The notes under the pieces: model-generated
Databases searched by the model: none
The model's input: only the letters and a program-made list of their open reading frames with translations
Told to the model about the DNA's origin: nothing
In this document: positions 47,001 to 62,120 of the stretch, in pieces
Layout of the letters: each line of letters opens with the position of its first letter
How positions within the stretch are numbered: the stretch's first letter is position 1
Position numbers and translations under genes: made by a program
Origin: Arenicola marina
Taxonomy: Eukaryota > Annelida > Polychaeta > Arenicolidae
DNA length: 64,000 nucleotides
Direction: 5' to 3'
NCBI GenBank assembly: GCA_964019135.1
Contig: OZ025265.1
Location: 20,993,143 to 21,057,142, forward strand

Positions 47001-50000
47001 GACTGTAGGGACAAACACGATCCATACGAATTAAATTTAGACGCGATAGTGCTCGAGAGGAGTAGTGGTTGGAAACCCGGTCGCACGACGTCGTCCCCAG
47101 ACGTTGAAATTTTGCCCATATCTGGTTGCATGCGCCAATTGATCCGACGTGCGTTTTAGACGTCCTATCAACATGAAATGTCAACGTCTTCAAGACGTCA
47201 GATTCCACTCGGTTATAAACGTCAATTATCATTTATTCATCATGCAACATGCAACATGCAAAACAATAATAGTATTGCAATACCGTCAGTGTCTAAAGCA
47301 ATTACCCGTCTGAAAAAAGTGACCAGATGTTACAACTCATATGGTAACTGATAATCGCAGTTCAACCGAAAGAAAGTTTAAAACAATCCATATCATAACC
47401 ACGGTATATAGACATGCAAATGACCATTGACACATCACAGTATAACGTACTAGATATTACAAAATTGTGTCATCAATGTTGGAACAACGTTAACACAACC
47501 AGGCTTTGAGAGGAATGACCGATCTTCAAGGGTGCCCAGATTTTACAAGTGTCTTACCCACAATATTTACGATTAACCGATAGTGACATTACAATCGTAG
47601 GCATTTTTTATTAAACCGAAGCAAATGATAACGACCATGACAATTACCCTTTGAAACAGCAAAGCATATTACTTAGTATGCAAACGAATGTATCTATTCA
47701 CTGTTTATAAAAATTAACATTACCAGAAAGTAATTGCCAGTCTTAAAGACCGCATGAGAACCAAAATAAAATATCAGTAAGAGGAGATGTGATTTATTCA
47801 TTGTCTAAGATATCTGAACAAACATTTCCAAATTTAAATTGTGTGCCACAAGCCTGTAAACGCTACATTTGAGTGTTCTAGAACTCATGAATATTCAAAT
47901 ATAGGCTGGGTCCAGAAATAGGTAAACTGGAGCAGACTACGTCCGTCCCTACTTATTGATCTAGTTACGCACTTTGCAACTTCATCCAGTACAAGACTTC
48001 ATACTGAAGCCAATGGTTCCAAGAATCCAGCAAGAATGCTTAAAATGTTGATATATTAGTTTGCATTAATTGTCAAAATCAGAAACATAAATGCTCTGGT
48101 GTTCCCGTATATTTGAAAGCAGATCTTTTCAGAGCTATCAAGTGGTATCAATACTCTCATGGGGCATTTAAAGAGTGACCAGAATTCTCAATAATGTGGT
48201 TCCCAAAAGATAATGACAGTAGAATTAAGCTAATTGCCGCAAAAGTGATATACAATTAAAATTCAACAAGCTCTTCACTCAGATTGCTGTTAGTATGAAT
48301 TCCTTTGACGTTTAAGTGTGTGAACGATCTGACTACACTAGCTGAAACGAATTTTCACAGTGCTGATATAAAAATTAATATGAATATTTCCAGTTAACCA
48401 AAAGGATAAGAAAGATATAGAATAGTGCTCTGCCAGGCCGTTTTGCACAGCACATGTGCGCTTGCAGGTATGACATGATACTGCTTGCATTCTGTAATGA
48501 TCATGTATAACTACTAGCTCCCTCAGCGGCAAGGTTCTGTGACCTTCGATGTATACAAGTATAACAATCATTGTGCGTATCAATCTACTTGAATTAAAAA
48601 AAAGTGTGGCAAAATAAATGCCGTTTGTTAAAACAGTACATAAGATTATTAGGTCCTCCCTCAGTTCGCAGCACACAACCCGGCGACCATCGGGCATTTT
48701 GAAGTATTATATAACTGATAGGCCTCGATTTAATTACAACTATATTGCGAACTTGGCCTATTAAACACCTTTTGATACTATCTGGATCAAGTGCGAGCTC
48801 TTTAAAATTGTATTTTCATTGACGTTTCTAATGTTGTTCTAACGCTACATATTTATCAGGCGAATAGAATATCGACCTCAAAATCGAATACTCAATGACG
48901 GTGAACAGTGAGGTGAGGTAAAAAAAACATGGACCAATATAACAACAGCACGAGCTAACGGGGCCCTAGTGACTTCATGTGCCCGACGTCAAGCTGCTGC
49001 AGCCCGCCACTTTTTAAAACAACAAGAGAGACTAAGGCTGCAAATTACTGACAGAAATTGTTCCTACATCGTCCTGATCTCCACGTCGTCTTTCACCCCC
49101 GGAGATTCAAACCGCAACCCATGGCATCAACCATCGCCCAAACCATCGCTGGCTTATGGTATTTAATTCCCCGTGTACTTATCATTGTTAACAGGGCAAA
49201 AGGAATGATCCGCTACAACGCTGTCTAGCTTTATAAACTGAGCAGGCATACTAAAGTGTTCACACTTTTCTCGTCTTTTGCGACCGGTTCCAACTCTTCA
49301 ACGACCATATTAAGCGAGTGATGGCCAGTCCAACTCGCAAGAACTGCCAGTTGTTTCCTCCGTTGACTCGACTGACTCGGTTATGTCCAAGCCATATATT
49401 TAGGCCGTTAAAGTAAATAGGGCAGCAACAACAACAATTCAAACCCAAGCACGTTTATTATCGTATTTTCAAGGGATTCAATATGCAATTCAATGCCATA
49501 TGCAATGCCATTTGCAAACTCCTCGCTTTCATACGTTTCATTTCATAAGTGCATTTTAAATTGATGATCAATTTAGTGATGCAATTATAATGGTTTGATG
49601 TGATTGAGAGCATTTTTCAATATATATATTTTGGATACAATATTCACTTTGCCCTAACGTTTTGTAGAATGAAATCCTCACTTATTTTACCATTGCATAT
49701 TAGCAAATCTTTCAAGAACCATCAATCACTTCAGTGAAAGACTTGAAGAAGAGGCATTTCTGAGGTTTACCCCTATTTATTTGTACATATGTGTTACCCC
49801 ATATACATTTCTATGTAACATCTCGCCCACACTTTACCTTTAAGCACTTCTATAATCTAAATATATTTTAATACACACATTTCCTTATAAAATTCTGGTA
49901 TGTTATCGATCTCAACAAAGTTTCTGGCATTGATACAATTGACTAACAATGAACGCTTAGTGTATACACACAGATCGTATTGCAAGATTGCATCTGATGT

Positions 50001-51900
50001 AGAAAATTATTCGAGTAATAATTTTCTACATCAGATCACTTACATATGCATGAGATAAATATAATTGCACACCTAGACCTATTTATTCTTTCGTATATAA
50101 ATATTAATCAACAATACCAACAGACAAAGTCAGACAACTTCCACATATTTAATCCTTATGCTCATGATTAATGAAAAGCCTTGATTACGGCGGTCGGCTA
50201 ATACCTCATTCCCACTTCACGAAGAATTATTTTCTTTATTCCCAGTTCATGGTGAAATGAAAAGCCCAATCCCGAGGAACGCAAATACCCCTTGCACTCC
50301 CCCCCCCCCCCACCCCCTCTGCAAGCCACCCGTTACATTGGCCTGATAAGCAAAACACCCTAAATATGGCACCTTAATAGCAGACAATGACACCATTGTA
50401 TCAGGTCGACGACCTGCACCATGTGCGTTGCGTACGGTATAGCAAGGTGGCAACACCACTTAGAGCCCCCAAGTTCAAAGTCAAGATCAAAGCCCAAGTG
50501 GGAAACATTCTGTTGCGCAGCGGCCCGCGCCATGCTAACCTTGTTGCAAACACGGCGGGTATCTCATTATGTCGGATGGCGACACGTTTGTTTGTAAACA
50601 TGCGTTGGTTGGTTTGTTCTTTTCATTTCCACCGCCTCCACGAATGTCTACGTTCAGCTGTTACTCTATGCAAATGGTCAAAGTCATCTCATAGAAGATA
50701 AAGAACGTGTTGCCGTGAAAACTTGAAAATGGATGCATGACCATTTTGAAGCCGATCATTGGCAATGTGGTGGTAGTATAGACAACAAAGCTGTCACGTT
50801 TTGTGGCCACAGCTGTTCTGAGGGTCCAAGTACGCGCATAATGCGAAGGTACCCGCTGAATAACCTTTCTATTAGGGCAACCATGTGCCATACAATTTAC
50901 AATAGTCGGTATCGACCTGTCTGGCTTGATCCAGGTCGAGGGATGAAGGGGGCGCAGCAATCCGCCTTTTGGGAAATAACAATAGACTGTGAAGCCGAAG
51001 GTAATGATTTTATTTTACAGGTATATTAGCGTGCACGCACCCGTCGCCATTGTGAATATCTGGCTGACGCAAATGGGACATCAACAAACTGAGAAAGTAT
51101 GGGTGTTTATTGCAGACACACGCACCCACCCTCCCTCCTTTTTGTTTTCAAACGCACAGGAACAGCGCCCATGCATACCGACGCATGTTAAAAGCGGCTC
51201 GCCGATATGATACTATACGTTCTGCACTGTTGATTACTGTGTTTGTTATACTCTGCATGCTTTATGCGGACCAGGCAGGTATCAAATATTGCATTTGGTG
51301 CCGTGACAAGGATACGGACATAGGATTATCGTTTGGTATTTTCCCTGAATGCAGATGGTCGCAGATCGATCCTGCGTCAGTTCAGACTGTGGACTATTCG
51401 GCGTCTATTTGAGCCTGATGCCTCAAATACTACACATATTGTCGTGAACGCATGCTATCTACGGGGAAATCGCAGAATCGAACTAATGTATGTTTCTTAC
51501 GGACTAGCAATTTCAGTTGTGTGCATACTCACCTCAGCGGGTCTTTTTTTAAATCGGAAGCAGACCCATCTGACACCGAGGCGCGAGTCGGACTATGAAA
51601 TTGTTCTTGAAAGAAACAATATCAGACACAGATGTTTGCATTGTGGCATTTAGACGTATCACACTTTAAGAGATTGGCGTCATTTTCGAAACAGGTTTAG
51701 GTGTGGGAGGGTGAGGGGGGGGGAGTGGGGGAGGGGGGAGGTAATGTTAAGCCCAATCTACTTGGTTACGCCGATGCCGCGTAGTTGAGTAAGAGTCATT
51801 CATAATCAATCAATTATAATCGCCAAATGATTAGCTAATCATGGGTCGGAAATCCCATCAAATGACCTCTCCTGATCTCCAAATTTTGCGCAGCATTCTA
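44050..51900. other. No gene recognised (copy B)
   Basis: Counterpart of about 4861-12715. Holds the 65-bp foldback (44975-45039), CREs at 46262-46269 and 46644-46651, the perfect hairpin at 49992-50036 and a poly-C tract near 50298. Confidence 0.55.
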
Positions 51901-51982
51901 TATATGTGCAGTTCACATTTCTTCATTTCAAACCTTGACACATCTTGACGCACACATTTACTTTGATGACGATGCACTAAGA

Positions 51983-54900
51983 TCAGGTATGCAAATGTGT
52001 GTCAGAGACAAAGTTGGTGTTCACGTAAAATATTTCATAGCAACATAGCGACTTTCCACCGATGGATACTGGTGTCAATTCCGCGAAACGGCCACAACAA
52101 TTATTGTTTGTATGGTATATGAACTTGCGGAATCCGACTCGCTCCAGGTCGTCGAAGCTCTGGTAGATCTCGGCGTAGTCCAGGAGTGACATGACCTCCT
52201 TGGGGCCCAGAAGACGCGGGGTGTGGGCTTCAATGGCCAGCTGCTTGACCTGGTTAATGACGCCGGAGTCGATCATTTCTCTGAGGGCGGGAAACTCGGC
52301 GCCTTCCACGTCCACCTTCAAGTAGTCGATCGCCCTCTAAAGGGAGAAATAAAATATCGCAAATATGATAGGGTAAATGGCTACTATTGCTATGAGTTTT
52401 CTCTTTCAGTATATTTATATTTGTATCCATGAGTTCCCATTCATATTACCTATCATAGCAACACCAGGTAAACCTACTAGGTAATATATTGGCGTAATTA
52501 TGATGCTAACAATGGCTAATCTGGAACAATGAATGTGATACGAGAATGAGGTATAGGACTCCATATGTGATCCCACGAACTAACGATGAAACAAATCAAA
52601 TTCTTGCAGGTTTTTTTGCGTTAGCTCACGTTTTGGTGCTTGAGCTGTTTGACGATCTCGCTGAATGCAGCCATCTTCCATCCGTTCGTGTTCACAAATG
52701 AGGAGCCCCATAAGCCCAGATTGTGGAAGTACATGTTGGGCTTGTGGAGGTGGTCCTCTAGATGTATGCTGGGAGAAAAGATCGGTTTTGTAAATATATT
52801 GCAGTACCTTACTTTAGGAGACAATAATTGACAGTTCGATAATTGAGCATTGGGGCGCGGAGTCCTCCAACCCGACCAAATTAGAAAAATAAATAATAAT
52901 AATTGGTAAGTAAATAACTTGAGGGTGGATGTGATATTTCGATGGACTATAGTCCGCCCCAACGGATCCCTCCCGCACATTGTAAAGTCCAATATGTTAT
53001 TGTGATGAATCATTACAAATGATGTTTTGTTTACCTGGGATCGAACGAATGTACCTCGCAGCCAAACTCCGCATTAATTGCGTCATCAAAACTCCAGTCA
53101 TTTGAGATACTGCAAGACAACAAGAGTTTTGAAGCCATGATTTTTGAAACAGGGAAGTGTATACTAAGCGAACAATAGACCGCTGCATGTAATGCAGGTG
53201 ATGCAATTCCACTTAGCAGTAAAAAAATATCTCATAAATTCAAGTAGTTATCTATCTTGCTAGAACATCGTAGCACATCATCCCATTAAAAACTAAATAA
53301 TTAATTAGATATAATTGATAGCGATTTATGTCAAACAGGTACACAATTTCGCAATTGCGTTGTAAGCAGTTCACACTGACCCGAAAGAGTAGACGAGGCA
53401 ATTGTTTTTGACTGGTGCCAACGGTTCGTCTAAACACGCTTCATAGCCCCCGTCACGCGCCCGACCAAACCTCTGAACCGTGGTGCACTGGTAGCTTTGC
53501 GAGGTCATTTTTCTGCGAAACAAAAATAACAATTATTTTGCCAGTAAAAACAAAAGAAAATGTGTTACCTGGACACAGGAGAAAGAAACAGTTTATATAT
53601 GGTAGGCAATTTATTCTGAATATAGTGCGAAAGGTAAGTTTAGAAATATTGGGTGAAAAATGAAATTTAATGAAGCAGGCTGTATGATATCAATACCTGC
53701 TGTCAACTTGTGGCAAACGTTAATTAGGGCTGTAAATTATGGTAATGAAAGGTTTTGGAAAGTTATAATTTCGCCAATAGACGATTCAGGTATTTCGCGT
53801 CGAAAGGGGGTAAAGGGGTCTAAATGTCTGAGGCGGACTGACAAACCAGTGAGAAGCTAATATGTAATCACAATAATAAACACAACTATATACTAGTATC
53901 CTTTCGTAATTATAATACATTTTATTTCTTATAAATCTGGGCATTGTAGTCACCGAAGAGCCGCGATCTGTGCATGTTGACGCCAGAGGAAACAATGAAA
54001 GGAGGGTTATGAAGGTTGGTGGAAAGGTGAATATATGTCGACTCGCACACTTCGCAAATACAGTTACAACACAAGAGCTTTAACTCGTCTGCCGCGCACA
54101 GGGCAAAGACTACTTTGTCTGAGACGTGTATCCGAAATAGCGGTCCCATTATATTTAATAAAGGGCCGAGAAAAGTTGGGCGCGTCCACATACATGTCCA
54201 AGTCACATGTTAAATGTATCCGATGAGCGCACTGCTTCCCTTAGATGTGTTATCCATTAACGTTACTGTGACTTATGTTGCAATAGATATTACGAAACCT
54301 TCAATGACTCCAATAGTTTTATATTTATTTATCTTGGTCCTGCCCTTTTTCCAAGTTTCGTCGTTTTTTGCGCGTGTATCATGTTCAAATTAACACACCC
54401 ATCTAAGTCGAGTGAACAAGCCTTTGGTTTCTGCACTTGCCGCGAGTAGCTGTCATGTAAATTAATTTGATTGAATGCAAGTTGTTTTCGTGTGAGAATA
54501 AACTGATTGTTAAAACAGAAAGTTGCTAGAATCCGAAGACCCGCACTTTTGTAGTAGAGCGACTTGTGTCATGCCTCAAGCAGCTCGAACGAATGGAATA
54601 AAGTATATGACTAAGTATTTACTTATGCAATTACAGTATTTTACAATGACTCACGCATGGAACAATACTTGGGCCTCCAGTAGAGAAAGATTGGCGACTA
54701 TCATGGAGATTTGTCCGTCGCCAAGGTAGCGACCCGGGTCTTCTTGTTTGAGGCGTCGTGCGTCGGCAGCAGAAACTCTGGGCGGTGGGTTGTTCGGTGG
54801 AAGGTTGACGGGGCCCATCGATTGAACCTCCATCTTTAAAGATACGAATGTTAATTGAATATTGCAATAAACTCTAATGTTACTGTTAAAACATTAATGT

Positions 54901-55628
54901 TTAATTAAGTGATCATTACACAAGATATGAACAGCTTACAACTGATTTTAAAGTGACCTTTATATACAATTTTTTTTAGTGAGAATTACAATAAATGTCA
55001 GTGGCAACCACCATCAATGCTAAAGTGAAGAAATGTTAGGGGTCTAGTGTTCAGTGTTTCTTTTGCAAAGTGTTCAGTGTCTACCCTCGATTTTTTGAGT
55101 AACAGTGTCGCTGTCGAAACTTCGAAAAACACCTGTAAAACTGTACATGTGTCAATTTTGAAATTTTCGAAGTTGGGAATTTGGATGTCGATGTCGGGTA
55201 TTTATTTAACCGGCATGCAGTGTGCGCCTTTTACCCAATCCAGACCACTTGTATTGTCAATCTAGCGTCCAGCGTCTATTTCTCAAAAGTGTCAGTGTTC
55301 ATTCTCGATTTCTTGAATAACGTTGTCGCTGTCAAAATTAAGAGAAACAACTGTAAAACGTTTTCGGTGTGGGGAATTTGATGTGTTCCGGGTAGCGTGG
55401 GTGTTGATGATTAGCGTTTAAGTTGGCAATGGCGAGTGACGCTTCAATTCGCTTGATTTTAGTTTCAGCAGCGTCACACTTAATTTACCGCATACCCAGA
55501 ACTACCTGTCCCATCCCTGTCCCGAGTGCAGCACCACCGTATATCATGTGATCAGCCAGCTCAACCAGGAAGACTCCCAAAACAACGAGGGCAAACCCCT
55601 TGCAGTACTTCACCGCCCAGACATCCAT
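51983..55628 (-). CDS. METTL24-like methyltransferase (copy B)
   Basis: Same six-exon structure as the copy-A gene: 55506-55628, 54655-54833, 53381-53512, 53035-53109, 52630-52768 and 51983-52336. All splice sites and phases are kept, and the last-exon protein is identical to copy A, including LKVDVEGAEF. Differences between copies fall mainly in introns. If the duplication is real, the animal has two intact copies in tandem. Confidence 0.85.
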
Positions 55629-55718
55629 GCCACGTCTGAATTGGAACGAGGGGGATTACTAAGGAAAGCATAATTTGGATATGATGGACACAAATGCGGA
55701 AGTTGATGACCTGCTCCA

Positions 55719-55750
55719 CATTTTACTCTACATTTTACTCTACATTTTAC
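55719..55750 (+). repeat. 12-bp tandem repeat (copy B, two units fewer)
   Basis: Two full CATTTTACTCTA units and a partial one, against four full units in copy A. Confidence 0.85.
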
Positions 55751-55861
55751 TTCATCTTTGACTGAAGTTACACCGAAGAAGACTTAGCCAAGAATGTCCT
55801 TCATCGAAAAAAGCCATGAGAGGCTCAATGATTTATAGGTATTATCTTCAATTTGGCGACG

Positions 55862-56252
55862 AACCCATATCCCGCGACCGGGGCCATAACCCGCGACCGG
55901 GGCCATGGCCTTGATCGGTGCCCAATGCTATAGCCTGACGCCCAGAACCATAACACGGAGCCATAGTCCAGCGCACGAACCCATAGTTTGCGACCGGGGC
56001 CATAGCCCGCGACCAGAGCAAAGGCCCGGCAACAAGAGCCATAGCCCGGTGTCCGGTGTCCGGTGCCCAGAGCCATGACAGGCGCAAAGTGCTATATCCA
56101 GACGCCAGAGACATAGCCGGGAATGATATTCCGGCGACGGGAACCATAGCCAATGCCCGGAGCCATAGTCCAGCAGTCGGAACCAGAGCCGGCGACCGGG
56201 TTATAACCGGAACCATAGTCCGAAGCTATAGTCCGGCGACCGAAGCCGTAGC
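55862..56252. repeat. GC-rich degenerate minisatellite (copy B)
   Basis: Counterpart of 16700-17090, with a few substitutions. Confidence 0.85.
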
Positions 56253-56822
56253 GCTCGCGAATTCATAATTGCGTTCTCGCGTTGCGGCCTCTTCTTGTGC
56301 CAGCCGAGAATGCGAGATGGCGAGCGGCCCAAGTAAACCACCATAGTATCGTGTAATTCGGCGAAGTTATTGGAAAGTACAGAAACGGTAATTAAACTGA
56401 TCTAAATAAGTTTCCCAGTTCAACCTAAACAAACGAGAGACACAGTGCGTGTATCACGATATAATGGTTCTTTCCAATGATGATGACATCAAACTTACCA
56501 ATGATAAGCTTCTTGATCAATGAAACTGACACCCACAAGTTGCTTCAAGTTGCCTCCCCTTCACCGTCTTCAGACAAGCTAGGAATGAGCACGGACAAAT
56601 ATTGGTGTGTTTCTGCGGTAACGCGAGACAAAATAAGATGTGATGTCTGAGGTTCGGTAGGTAGTCTGGCCAATGCCAGCCACACTTTCGTTCTCGCTCC
56701 GCACAAATCAATTGAATGAATTAGTTTTCAAGAGCGCGTAAAGGCCATGTTGGTGCGTTTTCATTGGTTGCAATGAAAATATCAATGGGCGAGTCTGGTA
56801 TCGCAGGTAGGGGGACGGGAGG

Positions 56823-56976
56823 ATGCCGTGGGTCAGTGACATCTACACAATGTTGCTGAACAGTCACCCCGGGATCTCATCGAGACCCTACTGGACAAGG
56901 AACATTATTCAATTAATCGGTTTAATCGCAGTGTTTATGATTGGCCATATATGTCGCCTGTGGTATTTGGAACGGT
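56823..56976 (+). CDS. Possible signal-anchor first exon (copy B)
   Basis: Counterpart of 17662-17815, with one Leu-to-Met change before the hydrophobic segment, which is unchanged. Further differences lie beyond the proposed donor. Confidence 0.4.
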
Positions 56977-57762
56977 ATATTGCTTCCCGCAGACTACAGA
57001 TCAGCATTACCGTACGATCAGAAGGCTGCGGGCAATCGTGCAACAGTACTCATTACTGGTTATTGGAATATGAAGACGTGGCGGGGGGTGGGGGGGTATC
57101 TTTTCAGATCTTAGCAGCGATTGGCATCTAGAAAATCTTGGAGATTCGCGATCAATTTATTCCTTGCTGGTTAGATTGTGGACACTTTTACGGAAAGCTG
57201 AGTCCATCCAAAGTAGACCCCCCGCCCCGCACCCCTGCATTTTTAGCATTCTGGCTCCGCCTTCCACTAAATAATAAAAACGTTAGTTATAAACAATGTA
57301 AGGACTTAGCAATGTAAGTAAAGCTACTGCTACAGTAAATGGCCTGGCCGGAAAACCAGATGTGGTACGACGCAGAAATATAGTGGGCCTGAGTTGGCTG
57401 TGACAAATCCGGCCCAAACGAACTGAGGTTCGTTAGCAGTGGCTAGGCCGGGGTTGTCTATGTATCACCAACGATGATCCCGGTAAATAAGTTGAAAGGG
57501 GGAAAGATAAAGAAACGTTGTCAACTTTGCGTGCCCTGGATCGTGTAGGCTGAGCGAGAGAGATGAACCGAAAGCGGAACCGAATCAGCAACGGGTTACG
57601 TCGAATGTAATCTATGCAATGCATAGGAATGCACGGCAAAATAGAGTTAATTCTTCAATCGTTACAGTTCTGACAATACTTGTGACGTATTAATGTTTAT
57701 AGTCAATAAGCAATATAAGACATTAGTGGCATCTGTTAACGAACAACATTATTTTTTTTCAG

Positions 57763-60700
57763 ATACGCACTTGGTGTGACGTGCAGCTTCGGTCATTTAG
57801 AAAGGAATTATATCCAAAACATGTTAACAATCTCTATACTTACGCATTCAAACCCCTTATTATTCAGGTAAGAAATTCACAACAAGCAAGATGAAGCTAA
57901 TAAACTGAGGCAAGTTTCTTTTTTTCTGAAGCATGTTCGGTATGTCGAACACGCCGAGCGATCACCATAACTATCGCGCGCAAAACCTAGCTCACGTCTT
58001 ACTCACCCCTAGCATTTACTTTAATAGAGAACAGAACTTTGAGATATCTTTGCTTCCGCACTGGCCACTATTTTACTTCGTCTATCATGAAGTGGAATTC
58101 TTGATTCATAACGTGCATTTACCGAAATAGGCCGAACCCCCAACTTTAATACAATAATGATTTCCAATGAAGGTGAGCCGGATTGTACCAGATGCAGCTC
58201 ATCGACCGCCATTTGTTTGATGTCTGTGTCGAATTATTATGATCAATTTAACAAAATTATAAACGTTATTAATCCAAAAGTGATAACTTTTATATAACGA
58301 TTAAAGCCGAAGTGTCAGGGATGGGAAATCGTTTAGATTGATTGTAATAGGGCATGCAAATGAATCTCGTTTTATGTGTGCGATACCTCACGAGACAAAA
58401 TTTTGGAGATAACAACGTTATGTGCGACCTTATGTTTTCACTGCGCAGGTCACTCGCTCCCTGCTTGATGAATCGCTGTCATTCTAGTCACGATTTGGGA
58501 CGAGGAACTAGGCAAACTGCGCGGTGAGCGTGGCGAGAAAAGGGTGGGTCCATTCTAGACCTGTATGCAACTTAAATAAGAACCTGTTAACTATCTAGTG
58601 ACAATATATTGTTGGAAGACACTTTTAGCTTGTATTTTTTCGTATCAATAACTGCGGTCAGTAAACTTGGCGCACTACAGCCCGCTGAATACCCAATATT
58701 TGCGCTGACCTGACATTGTTGCCGGCGGCCGAATTACAGAGGCAAGCGGAATAAACTATAATTACCGGAAATGGGGAAATTGCTATTGTTTTCGACAGAC
58801 CGATTTATCTTGTTCAAAAAAGGTTATTGATGAACATATATACAATGTTTGTTAGCATCATACTACTGATGCATATGGATAAATTTATGAGCAGATATGA
58901 TTGAACCACTTGAGCTCAATAATACTTAATTGTTATTTTACCACGACTGATTTTATTACAGTTTTCATGAATGATGAAGCCTTTGACAAATCATAACTAA
59001 GCTTTGTTTAAATAAAGCTTTGAATAGAAATAATATTATAAAACAAAAAAAAATGTTTACTGGCCTTTTGTATTAACCGAAATATTGTGACATCATAAAT
59101 CTTCAATCATACTCTTTGTATTTAGCAAATATTTGATGTCAAATAATGTGTACAATATGTATCTACATTTGTGTCTGAGATATATATTACACATAGGTAT
59201 AGAACTAAACATATGAAATGAAAATGTACCTTACATATGTTTTCATCTATGATTAATTCTTTTTTAATTTGTCAAATTTTAGTTTTTTTTATTTTATTAA
59301 AATTGAGTTTTTTGCACGTCAACAGTCAAGTGAACATATCAATAAAACATTGCAAAGTATGTAAATATGAATTAGACAAGAGTACAAAGTACTTAGATGC
59401 AAATGTCAACTAAATCTATGAAAATGAAGTGAAAAAGTTAACATGCCGACTGTTTGCATAAAACTATAGAACATTTAAATAGAATTGTTGAATTTGCAAA
59501 TGTCATGAATAATAGTTGCCATCACAGAATGTAGAAAGTTGATGATTATTAAAGCCTATTGATCTGTAATTTCGAGTTATATTTAAAATATCGTAAACTG
59601 ATCTTGTCAACTAATGGAACACATTATAACATATATACTATAGCAACCGAGCAGAAGTCTAAAAAAGGTGATTATACGATACCAATTTATTTATTACGAC
59701 ACACAGGATTTATTAAGAAAGCAATATGTCTTGGTGCTCGTTTCACAACTGTAGCTAAATGTAGGAGAATGGACTAACAGTAACAACAGGTACCATATAT
59801 ATTGATGATTAGGTAGTATCGTTGTATTTGTGATTGTCTTGTTTCTTTCGTACATATATGTCGCATGTATAGACATCAGGACCAGAGTAGCTGTGAAAGG
59901 TGTAATTTAATCGAACTTAATTGGACAACCTTAAGAAGGAACTGTTATGAATTTGATGAGGTATGCAAAAGATATATCTCATATTTGGTAGTGTCACTTA
60001 GTTTTGCATCTCCTACATATGAAATACCTGCAGGCTTTTATTTTATACCATATGTTGTCAACCCAAACTGATAGGATAAAAGTCCGGTGCAACAGACAAA
60101 TAGAAACTTGGATTTATTATCATAATTTTTGCTCCAATGTATGAGCCAAAAAGTAGTGAATCATTAAGATTATACACTGAATTAATTTTACAGAATCGAT
60201 TTAAAGATTCCATAATTTTTAAATAATTTTTGTTTCCATGTGTGTTTTCTGTCAAAAGTAACAAAAGTAAGTGCAATTGAATTAATCAAATTAAAAGGAA
60301 CTGTTACAATTGAAGATTTAAGAAGTAAGGCTATAATTAAAATGAACATAAACAACTCAGCTATGCAAATTATCAATTTTTATCTACACAAGCGTCCACT
60401 ATTAAAAAGCTAAATTCAACTTTTTGTTTTATTAATTAAGGCTTAATTCCAGCATTCCCATGATATATAGAGGAAGCATAGATTATCTATCTTTGCTAAC
60501 ATATGTGCAAGGACCCGTTGAACTGAGGTATGACTGATGTAACACCTGCATACATGTACATACTTCTTAAAATTTAAGTTTGCCGCACCAGTTTAACTTA
60601 GAAATGCTACACAATTTGATCCAAAGTATATTATAAGCTGTGGCAATGGAAAAGTGACAGTACTGGTCTAACTTGGGGTTCTCATGAAACTGTTTGTCAA

Positions 60701-61853
60701 AATACACAACACAACTATGAATGCAAAAGAACTGAAACAATTTACAAAGATATCGTTAATACAATAAATTTACAACGTTGTTCTTTTTATATTTGCCTAT
60801 TTGAATGGTAGTTTCATTCAGGATTGAAAAGCTGTAATTTTGATCGCCAAGGCTGTCCATACTTTTCCCCACATCACTCCAGATCAGTGTAAACATTGGG
60901 CAATCATCTAGCTGTTGTGCGCCTAGTTTACTGAACGTGGCCAATATGATGGAAAATTACATGTTCAAGGTGTCATCTACCACAATATGGACACGAACAA
61001 GTTAATAGTTCTTTATTTAAGTCCCACGAAAGACGAAATGCGACTCACCCCTTGCTCGCCGCGCCGGCCGCGCAGCTTGCCTGGTTCCACGTTTCATGTA
61101 GTAACTAGTAGGACAGCCCTCTCTGCGCGGTATCTATTGTTACGCAGGGGGCGAATCAGGCTGCGCACTGAATAAAAAGCACGTGTTCGTTTGTCTCCAA
61201 AATGCCAGGCCGGAAGTAGAACCCGCGAGAACTGACATACCCTATTGTCTGATTTTCTCTATGTCTATTAATATAACTTAGGGACATTTTTTCCCTAAAT
61301 ATAGAGTGTATTGACGCAGTTTGACGGCGTTGTCTGGATGGACGCATCATTTCGAGTTAAACACAACGACTGGGAGGCTGTCTACGATCGTCTCTTGGCC
61401 ACAGATGGATTCTACATGCCGAGAAATCAGGGAATTCCTACATTCACCGTCACCCATCCGGGCATGTACGCTTACCTATCTACAGACCTGGAATACCAGA
61501 AACACAATATGAGCTACGGGGCAGCGAACGCGTTGATAATACACAACACGAAATCGACGTATTGGAATATTCTTCACTGGTGGTATCTATGCAGTCTGGA
61601 CCCAGCATGCATTGCGCCGACTGACCATCGATTCTGCGGAAATTGGGGAAAATGTGCTGGCAAGGGCGGCAACATCACGTGCTGGGCTGGTTGCCATCGC
61701 TACGACCAATCAGCTATTAATATTTTGGCCTCCAACGCCATGCGTGATCAAGGGCATATCTTTGTATGCCCAGCATGGGAACAGAATACCCCCATTACAA
61801 TACAGCGGCGTAATACTGCATGGTATGAAACGCGGTTCTGTCCGTCAAATTGA
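57763..61853 (+). CDS. DUF1647-like gene, copy B, open
   Basis: Exon 57763-57867 (105 bp) ends AAACCCCTTATTATTCAG before GTAAGA, so it encodes KPLIIQ with no stop, unlike copy A. Exon 61305-61853 encodes 182 residues with FDGVVWMDASFRV, EAVYDRLL (the VY also seen in the paralogue at 35 kb), NILHWWYLCSLDPACI and CHRYDQSAINIL. The frame joins at phase 0, as in the paralogues. The N-terminal VFVTAASSNHF exon was not found between 56823 and 57763, so the protein may lack the first part of the domain or use an exon not recognised here. The intron between the two exons is 3.4 kb. Confidence 0.65.
59086..59591. other. 506-bp segment present only in copy B
   Basis: AT-rich sequence flanked by AAATAT on both sides (59080-59085 and 59586-59591); copy A has a single AAATAT. 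No terminal inverted repeats or coding frame are seen. It is either an insertion with a 6-bp target duplication or, equally well, sequence lost from copy A by recombination between the 6-bp repeats. It lies in the intron of the DUF1647-like gene. Confidence 0.8.
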
Positions 61854-62120
61854 ACTAATGAAATGTAGTCTATAATAAGAAACATGACAGCAAGGACAGA
61901 AGATTACGACTTCGATATGAGCAGTTAGATGCCTGATGCTTTCCCAGTTTCCCGCATGCATATTTCAAGTTTAGACGATATGTTAACAATGAGACTCTCA
62001 TACCCAGTGTTCATGACGTTTTGTTCTGCTCTAATGTAAGAATGTCTTAATGCACAGCCAGGCTAAGTTACTTGCAGAACATACAGAGGAATACCGTTTT
62101 TTTAAATTGTCAGGTCAATA

